Source of the DNA: Candidatus Thorarchaeota archaeon
Lineage (GTDB): Archaea > Asgardarchaeota > Thorarchaeia > Thorarchaeales > Thorarchaeaceae
Assembly (NCBI GenBank): GCA_030612005.1
Contig: JAUWOU010000004.1
Span: forward strand, 1-64,000
Length of the DNA stretch: 64,000 nucleotides
Direction of reading: 5' to 3'
The first letter of the stretch is position 1; each line of letters starts with the position of its first letter. The translations under genes and the position numbers were made by a program. Shown piece after piece: positions 10,823 through 19,599 of the stretch. The notes below the pieces were generated by a model. The model was not told where the DNA came from. It made no database searches and was given only the letters and a program-made list of their open reading frames with translations.

Positions 10823-10835
10823 CTGATTTAAACTT
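10823..10835. repeat. CTGATTTAAACTT, 13-bp direct repeat copy 2
   Basis: Exact match to 10730-10742. Confidence 0.75.
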
Positions 10836-10919
10836 ATGAAGCAAAAATACAAATTGACCTGATTCTCTTAACTAATAGAAAATAATACACTAAACGTATT
10901 GCAAACAAATTATAATTAC

Positions 10920-10928
10920 TTATAAATA
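10920..10928 (+). promoter_or_regulatory. Putative archaeal TATA box (TTATAAATA) for the three-gene operon
   Basis: TATA-like 9-mer about 25-30 bp upstream of the TTG/GTG start region at 10951-10954. Confidence 0.45.
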
Positions 10929-10950
10929 AGCGTACATACTACTAACTGCC

Positions 10951-11202
10951 TTGGTGGAACCCAAAATGAAGGAAATATGGTGTTTTCTGGATCATACAGG
11001 ATGGTTCAGAAGTGTATTAGAAGCCAATAGATTCACCTTATGGAACGAGGTAATTCTTGAACTACAGGAATATGGGGTCCACCCCAGTAAAGATGCTAAA
11101 ATATTATGTACGTCCGTACATAATAAACAAATTTCTATGTACGTGTGTACAGAGTGTACCGATTTTTCTGTACAACCGTACAGAGGAGGTATGAATCAAT
11201 GA
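10951..11202 (+). CDS. Small protein of unknown function, first gene of operon
   Basis: 83-aa ORF; stop overlaps next start (ATGA at 11199-11202); start may be TTG 10951, GTG 10954 or ATG 10966. Confidence 0.5.
   Translation: MVEPKMKEIWCFLDHTGWFRSVLEANRFTLWNEVILELQEYGVHPSKDAKILCTSVHNKQISMYVCTECTDFSVQPYRGGMNQ
11106..11121. promoter_or_regulatory. Palindrome 1: ATGTACG-TC-CGTACAT
   Basis: Inverted repeat; contains TGTAC-N4-GTACA. Confidence 0.8.
11138..11151. promoter_or_regulatory. Palindrome 2: TGTAC-GTGT-GTACA
   Basis: Centre exactly 31 bp from palindrome 1. Confidence 0.8.
11168..11183. promoter_or_regulatory. Palindrome 3: CTGTAC-AACC-GTACAG, abutting the Shine-Dalgarno-like GAGGAGGT (11183-11190)
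   Basis: Centre exactly 31 bp from palindrome 2. Confidence 0.8.
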
Positions 11203-11855
11203 CTACAACACAATTAGAGACCCATCCCCCTCTAGATGATATTCAAGAGTTCAGAAGATCCGAGTCAAACACAATCTACATCAAGAGCCCAATCGTGCAA
11301 GGAGTAGCTGGACTATTGATTGGTTCTGTCTGGCGTGTGGACTATTCTGATAGATCAATACGTCTACTTAATTCTAATCTCATATCACATCATGAGAAGG
11401 TTCCTCTTACTCCGTTTTCCATCCCTGATAGACATCTCCGTGCTGTTCGAAAGATTGGGGCGGCATTGTTCAATGTGCGACGATTTGATAGACTATTCCT
11501 TATTGACAAGACTGTTTCATCAATAGGGTATGTCGTCAATCGAGATGACGAAACTCGTCTGTTTGTAGACCGCACAGATGCTGAGTTGTATGTTTCCCAG
11601 ATAGGTGAAGGCGCAGAGATAGTGACCCAACCACTAACGAAGAAGACAACCCGTAATGCTCAGAGGAATAGTGCAGAGATTCGGACTGAGATGCTTCGAC
11701 TGATGACTCAGTTCATGACCGGGACGGGTGCATTGAGGCAACTCAAGACCCTGAAAGAAAGAGGGGTAGACCCCAAAGAACTAGAGAAGATCTGGTGTGA
11801 TGCACATGAACAAGACAATATCCCAGCTATCCTTGGGACGTTCCTCTACGAGTAA
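11199..11855 (+). CDS. Protein of unknown function (219 aa), second gene of operon
   Basis: ORF with GGAGG upstream of ATG 11199; tracked ORF start at 11145 lies inside the upstream gene. Confidence 0.75.
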   Translation: MTTTQLETHPPLDDIQEFRRSESNTIYIKSPIVQGVAGLLIGSVWRVDYSDRSIRLLNSNLISHHEKVPLTPFSIPDRHLRAVRKIGAALFNVRRFDRLFLIDKTVSSIGYVVNRDDETRLFVDRTDAELYVSQIGEGAEIVTQPLTKKTTRNAQRNSAEIRTEMLRLMTQFMTGTGALRQLKTLKERGVDPKELEKIWCDAHEQDNIPAILGTFLYE

Positions 11856-14800
11856 GGAACAGAAAATCCTAGGTATGAGGATGGTTCCGGCGCAGCCTGC
11901 AAAGGTCCTAGCTAATTCCATCTACGCAGGTTTAGCAGCTCTTGTCAGGCTTGCAGAACGACGCGTGACAAAGGACCCTGAGGTCATCCGTCTGTTCAAT
12001 GAGATCAAGCAGATGTGGAAAGAAGCATGTGCCGAGTATAAGCGATTGAAGAAGATGGGAATCCCTGACTTTTCACTGATTTTGAACATTGAGCATAATA
12101 TGAGAAAGAACTACCTTGGGATGCTATGGTACAGTACACGACCCTTTGGAAACACAGAATACAAGCGAGTCTATCGATGGAGAGAAGGGACCATCGGACC
12201 ACTCAATGAACTCCTCAACTATGCAGGGGCAGAACTGAGGAGTGTCGCAGCCAAATACTACAGCTTCCCTTTGGTGCAATATTATCAGGTCAGAGAACTT
12301 TCAGACAAAAGGGTGGATTTTGTCCACAAGAGCGTTGCACCGAAGTATCCTCCAGAGAAGGGAGTGAAGGTCTCGTGGACAGCAGCTTATCCAGGGAACT
12401 CAAAGCATCCTCTTGTCCGTGTTAGACACTCCACCCTTCCGGAGATGGACTTTATTGACATGATACGAGCTCATGTGATCGAGCTGGTCCGTCAGTGTTT
12501 CATACATAATGTTCCAAAGATGGCCTCCAGGAGGTATATTCGACTCCTCATCTATAGACTGCAACCCTTCCTGGACTGGGTGTATACTGATAGAGCTCAG
12601 GGGCGAGGAAAGTTCTGGCCAGATGCAGACAAGGTCCTTCGTGAGATGGTCCTTGAGGTGCGAGCAAGATACAGCAGGCGCTTAGGAAGGACTCCACGAC
12701 TCACCCATCAGATTGAGTCTGGTTCAAGGAAACCCTCGATGGCGGACATAGTGACTCAGATCAACAAAGCCTACAGACAGGACACTTCCAAAAAGATGAA
12801 GCAGACTACCAGTGAACTTCTGAAGTTGATGGGTTATTCTGTAGATAAGAAGAGAAAGACACTCACACTGAGAGCAGACACCTCACCTGCCATGAAAAAA
12901 GCACTTACAAAAATTGCTAAAGATATGAAGTACAAAACCAGAGAGGTCAAGGAGTTCAAAGAACCTATCAAATCTGCCCTTACTGATGATGATGCACAGG
13001 ACCTCTATGATAATATCCTCAGTCTGAGCCAGCGAGAGGGGAATGACTGGCATAGAGTACTCTTTGGAGATATGTTCCACCCCTCATCCCTGCGACAGCT
13101 TGTCTATGCTGGGGACAAATTTCTGGATGATACATCGGAATACTTGATCGCAGCTGAGGTCCCTGTGAAGAGTATCTCTGGGAGTGGACAGGCAGATATT
13201 GTGGTGTCAGTACGACGGTCCGTTGTTGGAGAAATTCTATACACCCCGATCGTGACGTTTGATGTCAAGACAAAGACTGGAATAAACTGGACTATGCGCG
13301 GAAAGCAACCGCGAACGAAGAAGGAAGACTCGCGGATTCCAGGGCTTGTTGTTCGAAAGCGAGCATTGACTTCCACTGAGTGGTCTCGAATAGTCAATAG
13401 TACACCTAGCCCCACAGAACTCTCACAACTCCAGAGCTATGAGTCTGGTCTGCTAGAAGAGTATAGGGAATTGGTGAAGCAAGATCCAGACCACCCTAAG
13501 ACCCTCTGGAAGGGAATCGTGCTATTGGACAGTGATGAGGACCGTGAAACTCTATTCACCCTCCTACCGGAACTTGTGAAATCAGTCATCAGCGACCTGA
13601 AGACTGGTCCATCCCCAGACGGACGGACCCTGTACACACTGAATTCACAAGGAGTTAAAAAAAGAGGGCAGTATAAGTTTGGCATAGTCTTGCTTCCAGC
13701 ACTGGGACCGCACCATCTGCTTAAGCAGGCAATACCCATTGAATCTATCATTGAAGATGATCCCTTCAGAAACAGGGTCAAGGATGATGTCCACTTCACC
13801 CTGTATCTGACAGTTCCCTCTGGAGGGTCTTCTGGTGAGTCTGCAGCATGGATATCGCGCAACTGGCATCTTTTACACTATCTGTCTGACCTTAGAGAAA
13901 CCTCTGAAAGACAGAATATCAAGTGGTTAGATCTGACTGGGGTACTCGCAGAGAGCGGTGTACGTCTTCAACGACTCCGTCTCGTTGGAGACCAGAAGCC
14001 CAGGAAGTTATCAAGAAGAAGGTTGGAATCCCTCCAACAGCTAACAGAAGAGATTGAATTCCATGACCTCAGTAGCAATCTCAAGGAGTACTTCTTCTCG
14101 GATGCTACCACTGCCATTGAGGAGCTTGAAGCACAGATAAGAGAGTGTATACAGCAGGCATCAGATGAGAGGTCTATTATCGTCGTAGATGGATGGCCCC
14201 AGCTTCGTAATATCATCCCCTCTCACATGGACTCATTATTGAAGACCTTAGAACATAGGATCATCGAGTGGCTGCCAAAGGAAGATGCAGAGGTCATCTG
14301 GCTTGATAGACCAGTTCCTGTCCCGATACTGTCTGCTACCTATCAGTTGCACAGGATGACTCCCCTACCTCACGACTCACCCAGATGGTTTCTCCTTGAT
14401 GAGGTCATATGGAACCTCCCGACCTCTCCCCGAAATTTTGGATGGAGAACCCCTCGAAGGGAGGACATCAGGGTCATTGCACAGGACACTCCTACCTCGA
14501 ATAAGCCAAGGGTGCTATCCTTCGGAGTTCCACACTTGAAGGGGTGGGCACGACGGTTTCGAGCAGACTCTAAGAGAGAGCGGACGGTTTCAGTGGATGA
14601 GGTGTTTGGTGATAATGAAACCTATGGGCGTGCGTTCTACTCTGCATCGTATGTAAAGGTCGGTCTTGGCTCTAGAAAGATCATACTTGATGATATCTAC
14701 AAGTTAGTACCCAGTCTGAGTAGAGTCCGTGATACACAGAAGGGGTCTTCAGATGAATCATCGAAGAATAATTCTCAATCAAAGTATAGAGTGAAGAGAC

Positions 14801-16740
14801 AGATTCTTGGAAAGACCTCATCCTCTAGGGGAATCTGGGATCGAGTGTCCTTCATTCAGCAAAATATGGAGCCTCACCGAGGTCGACTTGGCACATATTC
14901 ATCCATTGAGGATATCACCAGGGGCAAGGTCAGGAAACCCTCCCGTGAAACCCAACTAGTATCAAGAACATCACGACGACCTCCGGTTGTGCGACCAACT
15001 CCTGTAGAGTTAATAGACACAGACCAGACCCGACATGATGAGATCCTTCGTATAAAAAGAACTGTAGAGTTCTTGCTGCCCAAGTGTGATATTTTTGATG
15101 AATACTGGGAGGGTGTTCTGAAGAGTACGCTCAAGCTCTGTAAGAAGTATCAGAGGGGAGAGAATACATCTCTTGATACCTTTGACCAGCTACAGAAACT
15201 CTATGCGAAGCTTGAGGGCTCCCGAGACCTCTGGAAGGACCTCTCATATGAACGAAGATTTGGTAGCGGTCGTGAACAGATCCCTCGAAGTATACTCTCC
15301 GTAGTACGAGAAAAGCCAGAGCTCATCACTAGGTATGGGATTCCACTCTTCCTATTACTTCAAGGAGTAATGAGTGAGGACGACTCAGAGTCTTTGAAGG
15401 TCCATGTACCTACCCTTTGGAGCGCAGTGGCAGACTGGCAATGGGTGCACATGGGTTTCAACCCCCAGAATGACCAGCAGGGACTTGCACAATATAGATT
15501 TGATATTCCTGCCCTATGGTCAAATCTTCTCTGGAGAGCACAACAACTCGCCTCAGGACCTGTCAAATCTAGGCTTTTTGAGAGTCACAAGATTGGGGAA
15601 CTTATTCCAAGGGGTGATGACCAAGTGTGGCTGGTCTTTCAGGAAAAGCCAAGGAGTGAGAAGATGATTGCAGGACTCCTCACTGGAGTCAACATGACTG
15701 CTCCACTACGGGGTACTTATGAAACAGTAGTAGACCTCGGTAAACTAGCAGCTTCTGTTGATTACACCCTGGATGAGTCTTCTGATGAACGACAGACCAT
15801 CATCATCACTCGATTTGATGGGATGGACCTCCTTTGGGCAAAGCACCTGGAAGAGATTGATGATTCGGATTGGGCGCTCCTTGGAAAGATCAGATACAGA
15901 GCACCGAAGGAGGGGATAAGTGCTCCAATCAGAGGAGTCACTATCTCAGGGGTACCGAAAAAGGTCATTGAAAGAATACCATTTCCTGATGATACTGCCA
16001 TTCCCTCAGACCTCAGAGTACGAGTGGATGAGAGTCTGAAACAGATCGTGAGTGATGCAGACCCAGTTCAATCAGTGCGTATCAATGTCACTATCAATGA
16101 AGAGTCGGGTTCGTATCTCATCAATCTAGTGGGACAAAATGAGGAACTCCTAGAGGAACTAGAATATGAAACTACTGATGAGGTGATCGGTTTCTTACGA
16201 AGTCCGATGACCAGGGGCGATTATTATCAGGCAGAGGATGGTCGGCTGTATTCTTGGAATCCCCTGAAGGACGTTTCGTATGATGATGAGGTTGAAACAA
16301 CAAATGGACTGTTGAGTCTGACCTTCCTTCGGCCACGAGTGGAGAATGAGCTATTTCTCAATGGAACATATGTCCTTCCGAGGACTGCACAGGAAGTCAT
16401 TGAAAGTGAGTTGGGTGAGGAAGTCGTCATGGTGGCAACACCGGACCTGGCCCGGTATAGGAAGGGTTGGAAACGGTGCTGGAATGTCTGGTTCATGAAA
16501 TCTGATCTTGGCGAGGGAATGCGGTCAATGGAACAGGTATCCTGTACAATCTATGATATTGCATTACTCTTTGAGTGTGAGCAGATATTCGATGTTGATA
16601 TGAAGAAACACTATCCAACATGGACATCAGTCAACCATCTAGCTGAGGTCAAGATTCCAGATGAACTAATTCATCATAGTCGAATGGGACAGCATATGGA
16701 TCTCAGAAACCTCGCTGAAAAGTATGGGTTATCTTATTAG
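11797..16740 (+). CDS. Giant protein of unknown function with PD-(D/E)XK nuclease-like core; start could be 11797 or as late as ~11874
   Basis: Uninterrupted 1647-codon frame; SEYLIAAEV...GQADIVV...TFDVKTKTG...QLQSYESGLLEEY. Confidence 0.85.
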   Translation: MMHMNKTISQLSLGRSSTSKEQKILGMRMVPAQPAKVLANSIYAGLAALVRLAERRVTKDPEVIRLFNEIKQMWKEACAEYKRLKKMGIPDFSLILNIEHNMRKNYLGMLWYSTRPFGNTEYKRVYRWREGTIGPLNELLNYAGAELRSVAAKYYSFPLVQYYQVRELSDKRVDFVHKSVAPKYPPEKGVKVSWTAAYPGNSKHPLVRVRHSTLPEMDFIDMIRAHVIELVRQCFIHNVPKMASRRYIRLLIYRLQPFLDWVYTDRAQGRGKFWPDADKVLREMVLEVRARYSRRLGRTPRLTHQIESGSRKPSMADIVTQINKAYRQDTSKKMKQTTSELLKLMGYSVDKKRKTLTLRADTSPAMKKALTKIAKDMKYKTREVKEFKEPIKSALTDDDAQDLYDNILSLSQREGNDWHRVLFGDMFHPSSLRQLVYAGDKFLDDTSEYLIAAEVPVKSISGSGQADIVVSVRRSVVGEILYTPIVTFDVKTKTGINWTMRGKQPRTKKEDSRIPGLVVRKRALTSTEWSRIVNSTPSPTELSQLQSYESGLLEEYRELVKQDPDHPKTLWKGIVLLDSDEDRETLFTLLPELVKSVISDLKTGPSPDGRTLYTLNSQGVKKRGQYKFGIVLLPALGPHHLLKQAIPIESIIEDDPFRNRVKDDVHFTLYLTVPSGGSSGESAAWISRNWHLLHYLSDLRETSERQNIKWLDLTGVLAESGVRLQRLRLVGDQKPRKLSRRRLESLQQLTEEIEFHDLSSNLKEYFFSDATTAIEELEAQIRECIQQASDERSIIVVDGWPQLRNIIPSHMDSLLKTLEHRIIEWLPKEDAEVIWLDRPVPVPILSATYQLHRMTPLPHDSPRWFLLDEVIWNLPTSPRNFGWRTPRREDIRVIAQDTPTSNKPRVLSFGVPHLKGWARRFRADSKRERTVSVDEVFGDNETYGRAFYSASYVKVGLGSRKIILDDIYKLVPSLSRVRDTQKGSSDESSKNNSQSKYRVKRQILGKTSSSRGIWDRVSFIQQNMEPHRGRLGTYSSIEDITRGKVRKPSRETQLVSRTSRRPPVVRPTPVELIDTDQTRHDEILRIKRTVEFLLPKCDIFDEYWEGVLKSTLKLCKKYQRGENTSLDTFDQLQKLYAKLEGSRDLWKDLSYERRFGSGREQIPRSILSVVREKPELITRYGIPLFLLLQGVMSEDDSESLKVHVPTLWSAVADWQWVHMGFNPQNDQQGLAQYRFDIPALWSNLLWRAQQLASGPVKSRLFESHKIGELIPRGDDQVWLVFQEKPRSEKMIAGLLTGVNMTAPLRGTYETVVDLGKLAASVDYTLDESSDERQTIIITRFDGMDLLWAKHLEEIDDSDWALLGKIRYRAPKEGISAPIRGVTISGVPKKVIERIPFPDDTAIPSDLRVRVDESLKQIVSDADPVQSVRINVTINEESGSYLINLVGQNEELLEELEYETTDEVIGFLRSPMTRGDYYQAEDGRLYSWNPLKDVSYDDEVETTNGLLSLTFLRPRVENELFLNGTYVLPRTAQEVIESELGEEVVMVATPDLARYRKGWKRCWNVWFMKSDLGEGMRSMEQVSCTIYDIALLFECEQIFDVDMKKHYPTWTSVNHLAEVKIPDELIHHSRMGQHMDLRNLAEKYGLSY

Positions 16741-16795
16741 TGGTAAATCTTACATATTTTCTTACATTTTGCGTTAGTTGCTATTTAGGAATCTA

Positions 16796-16818
16796 TTATC
16801 TACGAAGAAACAGAAGAC
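16796..16818. repeat. TTATCTACGAAGAAACAGAAGAC, 23-bp direct repeat copy 1
   Basis: Exact match to 16898-16920. Confidence 0.95.
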
Positions 16819-16857
16819 TTCATAATGTCATATTTTCCAGAATATACTTGACTCCTA

Positions 16858-18033
16858 TTGCCTACTAATGTTACTCCAGAATTTGACAAGCAACGGCTTA
16901 TCTACGAAGAAACAGAAGACATAGCGCAGCGGATAATAGAATTAGAAAAACTTCTGTCTCTTGCCCCACGCCATAAGGGTGGGGAACGAATGGTAGGAGA
17001 CTACCGAAAGAAACTAGCTCAGCTCAAGGCACTATTAGAGAAAAGACGAGAGCAAGATAAAGCCAGAAAGAGTGGAGGTACAGAAGAAGGAGTCGTTCGG
17101 AAAGAAGGCGCTGGACAAGTTTGCTTGGTGGGAGTAACAAATTGTGGAAAATCAAGCATCATTAACGCTGTGACAAATGCAACTTTTGACATAGGAGATT
17201 ATCCATTTACTACACCTATACCAACTCCAGCAATGCTAACTTTGGAAGACATCAACATCCAACTTGTAGAACTACCAGGAGTGTTCAAAGGAAGTCATAA
17301 AGCAGGAATTGGCAGACAGGCTCTTGCAGTAGCTAGAAACACTGACTGTATCGCAATAATCATTGATTTGTCACAGGACATCGATACTCAGATGAATGTA
17401 ATTCTGGGTGAATTGGATGCTGCAAGAATTAGGTTGAACAAGGAGAAGACTGCTGTTAGAATTGAGAGGGTTGGTCTCGGCGGTCTCATGATCTATGGTG
17501 CTCAGAATTATCAAGGTGATATTGAAGAAGTAATGGAATATCTAAGAGCACGCAGAGTATCAAACATCATTGTCAGATTCCAGAAACCAGCCACTTTCGA
17601 ACAACTCTTGGATGCAATGGATGCGAGTGTTTCTTATGTACGCGCCATGGTAATTGCAACAAAGGGTGATTCGGAAGGATCTGAAGCAAGATTCAAAGAA
17701 CTGGAAGAAAAATACAGTACAAGATTCGATATCATTCCAATATCTGCCGAAAAAGGAGAAAATCTTGATGGAATGAGTTGGACACTCTACAACCATCTTG
17801 ATATTCTGAGGGTATACACCAAGATACCCGGACAGAAGAGGGAAAGGAAACCAATAGTCCTACCTGAAGGTTCAGTAGTTGAAGATGCAGCCGGTAAGGT
17901 TCACAAGGAGTTGTTTGTAGAACGCTTCCGGTCAGCTGTAATCCTTCGAGAAAATGACAAAATTAAACGTAGAGTTGTTGGTCTTAACTATCCACTCCAA
18001 GATGGCGACGTTCTTCAACTGGCACATAGTTAG
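16858..18033 (+). CDS. DRG/Obg-family GTPase with C-terminal TGS domain
   Basis: LVGVTNCGKSSIINAVTNA, DYPFTTPIPTPAML, VELPGVFKG; TGS-like C-terminus ending YPLQDGDVLQLAHS; start TTG uncertain. Confidence 0.88.
   Translation: MPTNVTPEFDKQRLIYEETEDIAQRIIELEKLLSLAPRHKGGERMVGDYRKKLAQLKALLEKRREQDKARKSGGTEEGVVRKEGAGQVCLVGVTNCGKSSIINAVTNATFDIGDYPFTTPIPTPAMLTLEDINIQLVELPGVFKGSHKAGIGRQALAVARNTDCIAIIIDLSQDIDTQMNVILGELDAARIRLNKEKTAVRIERVGLGGLMIYGAQNYQGDIEEVMEYLRARRVSNIIVRFQKPATFEQLLDAMDASVSYVRAMVIATKGDSEGSEARFKELEEKYSTRFDIIPISAEKGENLDGMSWTLYNHLDILRVYTKIPGQKRERKPIVLPEGSVVEDAAGKVHKELFVERFRSAVILRENDKIKRRVVGLNYPLQDGDVLQLAHS
16898..16920. repeat. TTATCTACGAAGAAACAGAAGAC, 23-bp direct repeat copy 2 (inside 5' end of the DRG gene)
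   Basis: Exact match to 16796-16818; spacing 102 bp (multiple of 3). Confidence 0.95.
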
Positions 18034-18051
18034 TTGAATCTGGAGGCATGA

Positions 18052-18792
18052 ATGTCCATGGAACTACCAAATATTGTTGTGGTTCTAGTTGAGCCTGAGG
18101 AACCTGGTAACGTTGGTTTTGTTTCTAGAGTCTTAGCGAATTTTGGTGTTCCAGAGTTGAGAATCGTGGGATGGGATCCACGGGAAGATATGACTGCACA
18201 AATCTTCTCCGTACGTGCAAACAATATTCTTGATTCTGCAGGTATTTTCGACGATTTACCATCAGCATTAGAAGATATAGAAGCGGCTTGGGCGACATCA
18301 GCAAGAGCAGGTAGAAATCATAGCGTAACCAGAGCTCTGGTTCCCCTCAAAGAGTTGCCTGACCCAACAAACCTTGAAGGAAAAATCGCTCTTGTCTTCG
18401 GAAGAGAGAGTTCAGGACTCACAAATGAAGAATTAGGTCTCTGTGAACTGGCTTTCACAATACCGACCTCAGAGGCGTATCCAAGCCTCAATCTCAGTCA
18501 TGCTGTTGCGGTTGTTCTTCATCACTTGTTCTCAAATTATGGACTTGAGGAACCAAGTGAAATCGTACTACCCAGAGCAGCTACTCGAAAAGAACGAGAT
18601 CAGGTAATGATCTTCTTAGATGAAGTAATCGATGGACTCAATCTGAAAGACTACAGAAAACCAATTGCAAAGCAGGTCTTCAGGAATTTACTAGGAAGAG
18701 CCTACATGACAGGACGTGAAGTGACTACCTTAACTGGTATCGCTCGAAAACTGTACGACCTTGTTAATGATTGCGAGAAGGTAGAAGATTAA
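18052..18792 (+). CDS. trmJ: TrmJ-like SpoU-family RNA methyltransferase
   Basis: VVLVEPEEPGNVGFVSRVLANFGV, LVFGRESSGLTNEEL, IPTSEAYPSLNLSHAVAVV. Confidence 0.88.
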   Translation: MSMELPNIVVVLVEPEEPGNVGFVSRVLANFGVPELRIVGWDPREDMTAQIFSVRANNILDSAGIFDDLPSALEDIEAAWATSARAGRNHSVTRALVPLKELPDPTNLEGKIALVFGRESSGLTNEELGLCELAFTIPTSEAYPSLNLSHAVAVVLHHLFSNYGLEEPSEIVLPRAATRKERDQVMIFLDEVIDGLNLKDYRKPIAKQVFRNLLGRAYMTGREVTTLTGIARKLYDLVNDCEKVED

Positions 18793-19328
18793 ATGCCATA
18801 ACCCATTTTTCGTTTGAGTTCTGGGTCAATCTTGTCAAACACAATCTTGCATGGGGTTGGCATCTTGGGTGCCGCTTTCTTTAGTGCAGCCCTTGCTGCT
18901 TTGATGTGCTCACGGTTTGTACGGATTGTGATGAGAGCCTGCTTTGGTTTGACTCTAGCCGCGGAACCTATGACCTTGCCCCAAGCCCTTCTCATTCCAT
19001 CCTGCACACGATCCGCACCAGCTCCAGAGATCATCTTGTTCTCTCGAAGGTAGTGGTAAGGCTTGACACGAATCCGAAGATGATAGTTACTCCTACCAGC
19101 ATTTTTGTTCATATCACGGTTGGATGCAATACGTGCAGACTCAAGAGCCTGGTGTCTAATCTGGCATCTCTCAAGACCAATCAGAGATAATTCAACCTCA
19201 AATTCACCACCAGGATTGCCCATGTCAAAGCTGACTATACGGCTAGCTGGTCTCCGATGGATATACTTCTTCCTCACGAAGGCGGGTCGGTCGCACTCTC
19301 GATAACATTGTCCGGGACGTTTTCCCAT
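18789..19328 (-). CDS. rpl10e: Ribosomal protein L10e (uL16)
   Basis: MGKRPGQCYRECDRPAFVRKKYI...MNKNAGRSNYHLRIRVKPYHYLRENKM. Confidence 0.95.
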   Translation of the reverse strand: MGKRPGQCYRECDRPAFVRKKYIHRRPASRIVSFDMGNPGGEFEVELSLIGLERCQIRHQALESARIASNRDMNKNAGRSNYHLRIRVKPYHYLRENKMISGAGADRVQDGMRRAWGKVIGSAARVKPKQALITIRTNREHIKAARAALKKAAPKMPTPCKIVFDKIDPELKRKMGYGI

Positions 19329-19554
19329 AATCGTTCACCTGATATTGATGGTCTTGAGTTGCTAGACTCAACGCTTCCGCGAGATGTTTCAATAAAAGGA
19401 TTATGGAGTGGATGGGAAATCGATAGGTAAGAATGGCGAATTTTGAAGTGCAGAGTAGCAAAATCGGGTTATAGGGGATTAAAACCAGCTGGTCTGAATA
19501 ATTTGTGCGAAAGAAACTCTTGATTGGGACTAGAGTCTTGCACACGTTCCCATA

Positions 19555-19571
19555 AACAATGAGTGTTTCTT
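19555..19571. repeat. AACAATGAGTGTTTCTT direct repeat copy 1
   Basis: Exact match to 20150-20166; downstream of the stop of 19600-20088. Confidence 0.85.
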
Positions 19572-19599
19572 GATGAGCACCGTTTCGTCTGCTGGGTTT

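Noticed and set aside
13104-13862. Long antisense ORFs opposite the giant gene (103 and 141 aa)
   Set aside because: Shadow frames of a strongly coding plus strand; no RBS or motif support
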